From Spirochaetales bacterium (lineage in GTDB: Bacteria > Spirochaetota > Spirochaetia > SZUA-6): DNA of 9,257 nt. The notes beneath the pieces are model-generated. The model searched no databases and was not told the origin of the DNA. It saw nothing but the letters and a program-made list of their open reading frames with translations. The translations under genes were made by a program, and so were the position numbers. Positions 1 to 6,048 of the stretch are shown one piece after another; within the stretch, counting starts at the first letter, position 1, and each line of letters starts with the position of its first letter. The stretch lies in contig QILZ01000216.1 of assembly GCA_003233545.1 (NCBI GenBank), positions 1-9,257 of the forward strand, written 5' to 3'.

Positions 1-31
1 TCAATACTTATAATAATATTTAAATTAATAC

Positions 32-60
32 TTGACATTATATAAATTATTATATAGAAT
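32..60 (+). promoter_or_regulatory. Sigma-70-type promoter of the sugar transporter operon
   Basis: A perfect -35 hexamer TTGACA lies at 32-37. A 17-base spacer follows, then TAGAAT at 55-60, which matches the -10 consensus at five of six positions. Transcription should start near 66-68, giving a leader of about 60 bases before the solute-binding protein ATG at 129. The spacing is the housekeeping-sigma optimum. The surroundings are very AT-rich, which raises the chance of a false match, but the perfect -35 box is hard to dismiss. Confidence 0.72.
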
Positions 61-69
61 GAGTCCATA

Positions 70-101
70 AAATATATCATCGAAATGCAGGTGATATATT
101 T
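70..101. promoter_or_regulatory. Inverted repeat in the 5' leader; possible operator or RNA hairpin
   Basis: AAATATATCA at 70-79 and TGATATATTT at 92-101 are perfect inverted copies separated by 12 bases. The element begins a few bases after the predicted transcription start and ends before the GGGGGA ribosome-binding site (117-122). That position suits either an operator for a local sugar-responsive repressor or an mRNA hairpin. No regulator gene lies in this window, so its partner is unknown. The stem is almost all A-T, so a chance origin remains possible. Confidence 0.45.
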
Positions 102-128
102 AAAACAATATATTCTGGGGGAAAACAA

Positions 129-1442
129 ATGATTAGAAGAATTTCTTTATTAGTTATTCTGGTGGTGATAGGGCTCGGTATGGTATATGCGGCAGGGACC
201 AAGGAGGTTGCAAAAGGTAAAGGTGCTCCTGTTGTTGTTGCGGTATGGAGCAGCCCCGAGCATGATAATCTTGTTAAAACCGCAAAGAAATATACGGAAT
301 TAACAGGAACTAAAATTATTATCGAAGAAATTGCAAGAGAAGCATATTTCGATAAATTGAATACAGTTATTGTGGCACAATCAGATGCGTATGATGTTTG
401 TTATGTATCGACAGATGTAGTGCCAGCCATGGTAAAAGCCGATGGCCTGACAGATCTTTATCAGTTTATTAATGATAAATCGGTTGTTTCTCCTGACTTT
501 GATTTTTCTGCAATACAAGCCGGAGCAAGCTACTTTATTGAAAATGGAAAACTTTATGCTTTCCCTTCTGAGGGAGATACCGCATGGATGTTTTATAGAA
601 AAGACTTGCTTAAAAAAAATGGATTTGATGTTCCTCAGACATGGGCTGAATATTATAAAGTTGCGAAAGCTCTTAATAATCCTCCTGCAATGTATGGTGC
701 AGTAATTGGAGCAAAACCAGATGAAGCTCTTTGGGATTATATGCATTATCTTTACAGCTTTGGCGGTGATGTTCTGGATGCTGATAATAATGTCATTATA
801 AATAACAAAGCAGGTGTAAAGTCTTTGGAATTTTATTCCGGATTGGCAGCTAATGGATTGGTTCCACCTGATGTCATTACCTATGGTTACAATGAAATTC
901 TAACCACGCTCCAACAGGGTAAAGCTGCTCTGGGTATAGAATGGATGGCTGCAACAAGTGAATTAACTAATGCAGCTAAAAGTCCTAAAGTTTCAATAAA
1001 TGGTAAATCTCAACTGGCATATGCATTAGTCCCGGGCATAAAACAGGCGGATGGAACTATCTTGCGTGGTATGGGAGCCAGCCAATGGGGATGGTCCATA
1101 TTGAAAGCAGCGAAAAACAAGACCGGAGCGTATAAGTTTATCGAATGGCTGACAGGTAAAGACGGAGCCGTCATCTGGGCACTCAATGGAGGAATCCCTT
1201 CGAATACTAAAGCATTATCCGATCCTGCAGTGCTTAAAAAAATCCCTCAATTCGGATTATTAGCTAAAGCTATGAAGTACAGGCATATATTCCCATCATT
1301 ATCAGTAAGCGGCCCGATGGTAACCATTTACAATGAGGCAATTACAGGTTCTGTTGCCGGTAAGTATACTCCAAAAGAAGCACTTGATAAAGCGGCGGCA
1401 AAAATGACAAAGCTTCTCAAAGAAGCCGGGTACTTAAAGTAA
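129..1442 (+). CDS. Sugar ABC transporter solute-binding protein (CUT1, family 1)
   Basis: Extracytoplasmic receptor that should capture a sugar or glycoside and deliver it to the two permeases downstream. Residues 1-21 are a signal peptide (RR, hydrophobic stretch, VYA), with cleavage predicted before A22 of AAGTKE. There is no lipobox cysteine, so this is a secreted rather than classically lipid-anchored receptor, as I associate with many spirochaetal sugar-binding proteins. The mature part has the family-1 layout: a first strand with VVVAVWSSPEHD, then a YDVCYVSTDVVPAMVKADGLTDL segment written here as YDV...GLTDL, a central AFPSEGDTAWMFYRKDLL hinge, and a late GGIPSN loop. The length (437 aa) is normal for the family. 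Start at ATG 129 is supported by GGGGGA seven bases upstream. It is first in an operon with two permeases and an isomerase-fold protein. The ligand cannot be read from sequence; a monosaccharide is likely given the isomerase partner. Confidence 0.93.
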   Translation: MIRRISLLVILVVIGLGMVYAAGTKEVAKGKGAPVVVAVWSSPEHDNLVKTAKKYTELTGTKIIIEEIAREAYFDKLNTVIVAQSDAYDVCYVSTDVVPAMVKADGLTDLYQFINDKSVVSPDFDFSAIQAGASYFIENGKLYAFPSEGDTAWMFYRKDLLKKNGFDVPQTWAEYYKVAKALNNPPAMYGAVIGAKPDEALWDYMHYLYSFGGDVLDADNNVIINNKAGVKSLEFYSGLAANGLVPPDVITYGYNEILTTLQQGKAALGIEWMAATSELTNAAKSPKVSINGKSQLAYALVPGIKQADGTILRGMGASQWGWSILKAAKNKTGAYKFIEWLTGKDGAVIWALNGGIPSNTKALSDPAVLKKIPQFGLLAKAMKYRHIFPSLSVSGPMVTIYNEAITGSVAGKYTPKEALDKAAAKMTKLLKEAGYLK

Positions 1443-1468
1443 TAATAATAACATGAACTGTGAATCAT

Positions 1469-1507
1469 GCAGGAGGGGGATATCTTACTTCCTCCTGCTT
1501 TTCTTTT
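1469..1507 (+). terminator. Terminator-like hairpin between binding protein and permease
   Basis: GCAGGAGG (1469-1476) pairs perfectly with CCTCCTGC (1491-1498) around a 14-base loop, and the run TTTTCTTTT follows at 1499-1507. This has the form of an intrinsic terminator. Because the permeases clearly continue the operon, it probably acts as a partial terminator or mRNA-stabilising 3' structure. That would let the binding protein be made in excess of the membrane subunits, a known arrangement in sugar ABC operons. The AGGAGG inside the stem is not a ribosome-binding site, since no start codon lies at a usable distance. Confidence 0.68.
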
Positions 1508-1535
1508 GAAGCATAAAAATGAATGGTAAAATATT

Positions 1536-1567
1536 AAAGAAGATTGAACCCAAAGAAGATTGAACCC
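1536..1567. repeat. Perfect 16-bp tandem duplication at the 5' end of the first permease
   Basis: AAAGAAGATTGAACCC occurs twice, back to back, at 1536-1551 and 1552-1567. Sixteen is not a multiple of three, so the duplication shifts the frame. From ATG 1519 the reading is MNGKILKKIEP, then KED and a stop at 1561-1563. Removing one copy joins that start directly to FFYIG and the rest of the permease. This is strong internal evidence that the duplication is secondary and that the ancestral gene began at 1519. It could be a real mutation, a slippage-prone switch, or a sequencing or assembly error. Confidence 0.95.
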
Positions 1568-2410
1568 TTTTTTTATATAGGTCCTGCATTAATCACGCTT
1601 TTTATTATTCTTGTTTATCCTTTGGGTTATTCGTTCTGGTTGAGTTTCCATAATTGGACATTAATAACTTTTAGGGAAGGTGTCGATTTTGTAGCGCTGA
1701 AAAATTATTACAACGTTATATCAAATATTGACTTTATTCATTCTTTATTAGTAACTTTTTTATTTATGTTTGCTGCCATACTTTTTGAATTCATATTTGG
1801 AATGGGAATTGCGCTATTGCTTAATCTTGAATTCAAAGGACGTAATTTTTTCCGAACTGTTATTCTTCTTCCTATGATGGTAACAAATGTTGTTATTGGA
1901 CTGACATGGAGGCTTTTATTAAATTATGAATACGGACTGGTAAATAAGTTAATTAAATTTCTTGGATTTAATGCTATTCCCTGGTTAAGTAAAACAGCAT
2001 TAGCTATGTCATCTGTGATTATTGTTGATATCTGGAATACTTCTTCATTCGTGGCGCTTCTATTGTTGGCAGGTCTGCAAACCCTGTCTAAGGATTTATA
2101 TGAATCGGCAAAGATCGATGGATCTTCAAAATTTCAGTCCTTTATGTATATCACTCTTCCTCTTTTGAAATCATCGATTCTTGTGGCTTTGTTATGGAGA
2201 ATTATTGACACTTTCCGAATCTTTGATGTTCCGTATCTGCTTACAGCTGGCGGCCCATCGAGAGCTACTGAAATGATCAGCCTCTATGTATACAGATACG
2301 GCTTTCAAAATTTCAATTTGAGTTATGCTTCTGCATCGTCCTACCTGATGGTTATTATAATGTTGATATTTTCAGCATTTCTATTCAGAATCTTTAGGAA
2401 AGATTATTAA
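1544..2410 (+). CDS. Sugar ABC transporter permease, MalF/UgpA type; 5' end frameshifted by duplication
   Basis: Inner-membrane channel subunit of the CUT1 transporter. About six membrane segments are visible (roughly residues 11-34, 66-92, 103-125, 150-178, 208-225 and 262-283). The cytoplasmic EAA loop that docks the ATPase is at about 187-206, with ESAKIDGSSKF followed by ITLPLL. The MalF-like tail TAGGPSRATEMISLYVY is present at 234-250. The usable start in this sequence is TTG 1544, because an in-frame stop (TAA 1535-1537) blocks extension. TTG is preceded only by a poor AAGAAG. The apparent original start is ATG 1519, giving MNGKILKKIEPFFYIG once one 16-bp repeat copy is removed. All membrane segments are retained from TTG 1544, so a functional protein is possible but translation may be weak. 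It pairs with the next permease to form the heterodimeric channel. Confidence 0.88.
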   Translation: MNPKKIEPFFYIGPALITLFIILVYPLGYSFWLSFHNWTLITFREGVDFVALKNYYNVISNIDFIHSLLVTFLFMFAAILFEFIFGMGIALLLNLEFKGRNFFRTVILLPMMVTNVVIGLTWRLLLNYEYGLVNKLIKFLGFNAIPWLSKTALAMSSVIIVDIWNTSSFVALLLLAGLQTLSKDLYESAKIDGSSKFQSFMYITLPLLKSSILVALLWRIIDTFRIFDVPYLLTAGGPSRATEMISLYVYRYGFQNFNLSYASASSYLMVIIMLIFSAFLFRIFRKDY

Positions 2411-2431
2411 AATCCGGGAGATATATATGGC

Positions 2432-3265
2432 ATGGGGAATAAGATGAATAAAATAGTGAAAACTGCAATTTTGTATTTTGTTTTGATTGCAATAAGTATC
2501 ATTTCAATATTCCCGTTACTTTACCTTTTTACAATTTCTATTAAACCATCGGAATTGATCTTCAGTACTACGTCCAAGTTTTTTTTTACACCAACATTTC
2601 AGAATTATCAGGATATATTTGCTAATGGCCGGTTTATAAAGTATCTGTCTAACAGTATCATCGTTGGTGTTACAACCGTTATTATCGCGACTATACTTGG
2701 TATGTTTGCAGCGTATGGATTTGCACGGTTTAAGTTCCGCAGTAATAGATTATTGCGGATGGCTTCTCTTATACCGCAAATAATACCTCCGATCACCATC
2801 ATCGTACCTTTATTTACTCTTTTTGCAAGCATGAGGTTAATGGATACCCAGAGGGCTTTGATTATTTCATATCTTACATTTACCATGCCGCTTTCCATTT
2901 GGTTGATGACCGGATTTTTTGAAGATGTTCCTATTGAATTGGAAGAATCAGCTATGATTGACGGGTGCAGACGGCTAATGGTATTTATCAGGATCGATCT
3001 GCCCATTGTTGTTCCCGGTATAGCTGCAACGATGATTCTTTCCTTTATCTATTCGTGGAATGAATTCCTTTATGCTGTTATTTTAACCGGAAGGTCTGCC
3101 AGAACATTACCTGTTATGATTACTAGTTTTATGACAAATAAGGCTATTCTCTGGGGGCGTATCGGAGCTGCCGGCTCTCTTATTATTCTACCGATTTTGT
3201 TTTTTACGCTTTTTTCCCAGAAATATGTGATAAAAGGTCTTACTGCCGGAAGTGTAAAAGGATAG
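2432..3265 (+). CDS. Sugar ABC transporter permease, MalG/UgpE type
   Basis: Second inner-membrane channel subunit, partner of the preceding permease. Hydrophobic segments lie at about residues 11-35, 72-95, 110-134, 142-162, 195-217 and 246-262. The EAA loop is very clear at 171-190: EESAMIDGCRR followed by IRIDLP. The C-terminus KYVIKGLTAGSVKG is the standard ending of this family, so the gene is complete. The start is ambiguous. ATG 2432 has GGGAG (2416-2420) 11 bases upstream. The in-frame ATG 2444 (fifth codon, MNKIVKTAI) has GGGGA (2434-2438) five bases upstream and gives a more typical N-terminus. The gap to the previous gene is only 21 bases, so the two are co-transcribed and probably translationally linked. 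Confidence 0.92.
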   Translation: MGNKMNKIVKTAILYFVLIAISIISIFPLLYLFTISIKPSELIFSTTSKFFFTPTFQNYQDIFANGRFIKYLSNSIIVGVTTVIIATILGMFAAYGFARFKFRSNRLLRMASLIPQIIPPITIIVPLFTLFASMRLMDTQRALIISYLTFTMPLSIWLMTGFFEDVPIELEESAMIDGCRRLMVFIRIDLPIVVPGIAATMILSFIYSWNEFLYAVILTGRSARTLPVMITSFMTNKAILWGRIGAAGSLIILPILFFTLFSQKYVIKGLTAGSVKG

Positions 3266-3307
3266 TTCCTGTTTTGCTCAAAAATAATCAAGGTGGAAGA
3301 GTATTGA

Positions 3308-4747
3308 ATGAGTTATGTTAGAGATTCAGTAAAAAAGATATCAGATAAACCCCGAATCGGTATCCTTTTAGTTACCTCGAACTGGTTCAGACAGGTTGGA
3401 ATACAGGATGCTGAAGGTAAACTTTCGGGAGATATCGAAGAAATTGGCCATGAAATTGTTTCCCGGTTAACTGATTTCTTAATTCCGGTATATCCCGGTA
3501 TTCTATTCTCTGAGGATTCGGCGTTTAAAGCTGCAAAAGAAATGAAAGCTCAGGATGTAAAAGCCTTGATCGTTTCTCCATTGATGTGGTGCGAGGATCA
3601 AGTCATAAGAGCAGCATTGAGCGAATTAAATAATCTGCCGCTTCTTCTTATTACATTTCTTCCATGGTTAGGTCTACCGGAATACTTACATTATTCTGAA
3701 ATGCTTAAAGGTAGTGGTGCTGTTGGTTCTCTGCAGTTTTCAGGTATGCTGAAAAGAGAAGGAGTTTCCTTTTTTTCTTTATCCGGGTATTATAAAGATT
3801 ATAATTTATATCAAAAAATAAAACAAAATATCAAAAGTATAACGGTTGTTGAGAAATTGAAGCATCTGAAAGTAGGAATTCTTCCTTTCCCTTGTGACCA
3901 GATGTCTACAACATTTGTTGATGATTTTGCTCTTCGCTTTCGTTATGGTATACAGACTAAGTATCTTGAACTTACTCGATTTAGAGAAACATCAGAGAAA
4001 ATTACACAGGAAGAAATATCCGCTTTCAGGCAACAACTGGAAGAGTTGGGATATGAGATTCTTGTAAATGAAGAAGATTTAAAGCAGGGGATTCGTTATA
4101 GTCTTTCTGTTCAAAAAATAGTGGAAGATGAAGGAATTCTGGTTCTTGCAATGAACGATGTAATAGGTGAAATGCATGTCAAATTCGGTTTACGGCCAAG
4201 TTTAGATAATCGGAACCTGTCACTATCTGATTTTGTTGTATCTATGGAGGCAGATATTGCCGCAGGTTTGGGATTGTTTATCATTAAAATTCTCACTGGT
4301 AAGCCCGCTTTATATACTGAAGTTATGGGTATTGATATCAAAGCAGGTAATATGCTTCTGGGACATGCCGGCTATCATGATAGCAGGAATGCAGATCCTG
4401 ATAATCCCCTTCTAATTGTAAATGATATAGAGTATAAAACATATGATAAGTATAAAGGTGCTGTTACTTGTTTTAAAATGAAGCCCGGCCCGGTAACTTT
4501 GGTTAATTCGGTTTTTAATAATGGTGAATTAAAATGGGTTGTCATCGCGGGACAGTCCATGTGCGGAGCCTTTAAACTGGAGGATACTGTTCATCTGGTT
4601 TGCGAACCAGTAATTCCCGTACTTCAATTTATTGATAAATCTATCGAAAATGGTGTTAGCCAACATTGGTTGGTTGTCCCGGGTGATTATATCGAAGATA
4701 TAATAATTCTTTCAAAGTGGCTCAAAATCAACCTTTTGCTATTATAA
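3308..4747 (+). CDS. L-fucose/L-arabinose isomerase-fold protein, probable sugar isomerase
   Basis: Probable cytoplasmic metal-dependent aldose-ketose isomerase acting on the sugar imported by the upstream transporter. The 479 residues suit the AraA/FucI superfamily. The C-terminal half carries residues placed like the Mn-binding set of arabinose isomerase: E314 (SMEADIAAGLGL), E338 (YTEVMGID), H353 (LLGHAGYH) and H453 (SQHWLVVPGDY). The spacings of 24, 15 and 100 are close to the 27, 17 and 100 I recall for E. coli AraA. A following GPVTLVN stretch (394-400) fits the beta-barrel domain. The N-terminal half (PRIGILLVTSNW, ALIVSPLMW) is the Rossmann-like part. The substrate is not assignable; arabinose, fucose or a rarer sugar are all possible. 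Start ATG 3308 has AAGGTGGA 10-17 bases upstream. Last gene of the operon; no kinase or aldolase follows. Confidence 0.8.
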   Translation: MSYVRDSVKKISDKPRIGILLVTSNWFRQVGIQDAEGKLSGDIEEIGHEIVSRLTDFLIPVYPGILFSEDSAFKAAKEMKAQDVKALIVSPLMWCEDQVIRAALSELNNLPLLLITFLPWLGLPEYLHYSEMLKGSGAVGSLQFSGMLKREGVSFFSLSGYYKDYNLYQKIKQNIKSITVVEKLKHLKVGILPFPCDQMSTTFVDDFALRFRYGIQTKYLELTRFRETSEKITQEEISAFRQQLEELGYEILVNEEDLKQGIRYSLSVQKIVEDEGILVLAMNDVIGEMHVKFGLRPSLDNRNLSLSDFVVSMEADIAAGLGLFIIKILTGKPALYTEVMGIDIKAGNMLLGHAGYHDSRNADPDNPLLIVNDIEYKTYDKYKGAVTCFKMKPGPVTLVNSVFNNGELKWVVIAGQSMCGAFKLEDTVHLVCEPVIPVLQFIDKSIENGVSQHWLVVPGDYIEDIIILSKWLKINLLLL

Positions 4748-4766
4748 AAGCGTAATTAGTCTTGTA

Positions 4767-4819
4767 GTTTTTTATCTTTTAATCAAATAGTATATGGTCT
4801 ATTATATATAATAAAAAAC
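4767..4819. terminator. Weak inverted repeat after the sugar operon, possible terminator
   Basis: GTTTTTTAT (4767-4775) and ATAAAAAAC (4811-4819) are perfect 9-bp inverted copies with a 35-base AT-rich loop, about 20 bases after the isomerase stop codon. This is the only candidate transcription end for the operon. The stem is nearly all A-T, the loop is long and no U-run follows directly, so intrinsic termination here is doubtful. Confidence 0.22.
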
Positions 4820-4939
4820 AAGGAGGCTAATTTTATACAGGCAGCCGGTCTGTGTATAAGGCACGTAATACCGTAATAAAATATATACGGATGATTAAGC
4901 CTGATTTTTTAAAATATTTAGAATATATAAGATATTATA

Positions 4940-4968
4940 TTGAAATGAGCTACAATTATAAATATTAT
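4940..4968 (+). promoter_or_regulatory. Sigma-70-type promoter of the HPt/HD-GYP operon
   Basis: TTGAAA at 4940-4945 (five of six consensus bases) is followed by exactly 17 bases and then TATTAT at 4963-4968 (five of six). Transcription should begin near 4975, leaving a leader of about 60 bases before ATG 5038. The ribosome-binding site AAGGGG is at 5021-5026. High local AT content lowers certainty, but spacing and position are right. Confidence 0.58.
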
Positions 4969-5037
4969 TCTATATAGTTTCCTTAAATTAATGAATAAAA
5001 AAAGGATGCAGATTTAAGATAAGGGGATCCTGCTGCT

Positions 5038-6048
5038 ATGAAAGATGCGGAGATGGTAAAAAGATGGATAAAAAATCTCGAGAATGACAGTGATATGGCG
5101 GCAATACTGTTTGCCGGGATAAAGGGTCTGCCCGGCAGGATCGAAGCTATTAACAGAGCTTTCGAAGATGGCGATAAGAAGAAGTTTAAGTTTCTTGTTC
5201 ATGAATTAAAAGGGCTGAGCGGAAATCTTGGAATGGATGAGATTTACAGTATAATTCTCAGGCTCGAAAATGAAATTAATGATGAAGAGAAAATCAGGGA
5301 TTCTATTCTTAAACTTAAAAATATGATTCTCAGTATCCCCGACGGATATTTTAAAGATGACAGTGATATTAAACAGACTGAATATGAAAAAAGCAAAGAA
5401 GATTTTAAGATACTTGTAACGGAAGATAATGAAATTAATCAAAGACTGATAGCCAAACTGCTGGAAAGGCAGGGTCTAAGCTGTGATACTGCAAATAATG
5501 GGAAAGAGGCCTGGGAATTAATAAAAAAGAGGTATTACGATCTGATTCTTCTCGATATTCAGATGCCGGAAATGGACGGAATCGAAGTTATTAAGAGGAT
5601 TCTGAATAATAAAAAACTAAAGGGCCTTCATGTAATAGCATTAACTGCAGCTGCATTAAAGGAAAACGGGGAAGAGTACCGGGTTATGGGCTTTGATGAT
5701 TATTTATCAAAACCCATCGATTTCGAACTTTTTAATAAAAAGATACGGAACCTGGTCTTAAAAAAACAGAAAGAGACCGGGGAAAAAGCGGAACTCGAAT
5801 TAACAGAAATTGAGGCGGAAGAATTTAAAAGTATCTTAAAGATTTTCGAAGAGAATGTTTTACTGTTTAATCCGAAGCGGATTAAACAGGCTGCAGATAT
5901 GTTAAAAAAATTATCCGATCTTAATTCTGATCTTAATAAGATTCGAAAAATTTATGAAATGGCGCTTTCTGCCGCCGATCATTTTGATGAAAATGCACTG
6001 AAATTTGCCATAGCGGAACTTAAGGAGATAACCGGTAATGCCGGCTGA
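5038..6048 (+). CDS. HPt domain - receiver - helical tail signalling protein
   Basis: Cytoplasmic phosphorelay protein. Residues about 15-105 form a histidine-phosphotransfer (HPt) helix bundle. Its signature is VHELKGLSGNLG, with H55 as the phosphorylatable histidine. Residues about 113-225 are a response-regulator receiver: E119/D120 acidic pair, phosphoacceptor D163 in LLDIQMPEMDG, T193 and K215 in SKPID, all key residues present. Residues about 226-336 are charged and helical with no DNA-binding or enzymatic motif that I recognise. The receiver resembles those of hybrid kinases, but the HPt-first order is unusual and there is no kinase core. Start ATG 5038 has AAGGGG 11 bases upstream; ATG 5053 is a less likely alternative. 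It overlaps the HD-GYP gene, so it most likely passes phosphate to, or competes for phosphate with, that protein's receiver. The kinase must be encoded elsewhere. Confidence 0.88.
   Translation: MKDAEMVKRWIKNLENDSDMAAILFAGIKGLPGRIEAINRAFEDGDKKKFKFLVHELKGLSGNLGMDEIYSIILRLENEINDEEKIRDSILKLKNMILSIPDGYFKDDSDIKQTEYEKSKEDFKILVTEDNEINQRLIAKLLERQGLSCDTANNGKEAWELIKKRYYDLILLDIQMPEMDGIEVIKRILNNKKLKGLHVIALTAAALKENGEEYRVMGFDDYLSKPIDFELFNKKIRNLVLKKQKETGEKAELELTEIEAEEFKSILKIFEENVLLFNPKRIKQAADMLKKLSDLNSDLNKIRKIYEMALSAADHFDENALKFAIAELKEITGNAG

Larger units (their letters stand above)
4748..5037. other. AT-rich intergenic region with an orphan Shine-Dalgarno and a tiny open frame
   Basis: These 290 bases separate the sugar operon from the signalling genes and hold no convincing gene. 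A consensus AAGGAGG sits at 4820-4826 with no ATG in range; the nearest near-start is ATA 4835. Just after it, TATACA (4834-4839) can pair with TGTATA (4853-4858) to form a small hairpin. A frame open from 4831 to TAG 4975-4977 could yield 41 residues from GTG 4852, or 28 tyrosine-rich residues from ATG 4891 (MIKPDFLKYLEYIRYY...), but neither start has a ribosome-binding site. The region may be a decayed small gene, a structured leader, or ordinary drift. The promoter for the next operon lies in its last third. Confidence 0.5.

Noticed and set aside
381..746. Minus-strand open frame of 121 codons inside the binding-protein gene
   Set aside because: It lies wholly within a well-supported gene, is Ile/Cys/Arg-rich without a recognisable motif, and is best explained as an antisense shadow.
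1471..1479. AGGAGGGGG as the ribosome-binding site for the first permease
   Set aside because: It is about 40 bases or more from any usable start and is paired in the terminator-like stem.
2608..3006. Minus-strand open frame of 132 codons opposite the second permease
   Set aside because: It is antisense to a permease with clear EAA loop and family C-terminus; no ribosome-binding site or domain supports it.
4748..5037. Cyclic-di-GMP riboswitch upstream of the HD-GYP operon
   Set aside because: The context made this attractive, but I could not find the conserved GEMM core or a compatible pair of stems in this AT-rich gap.
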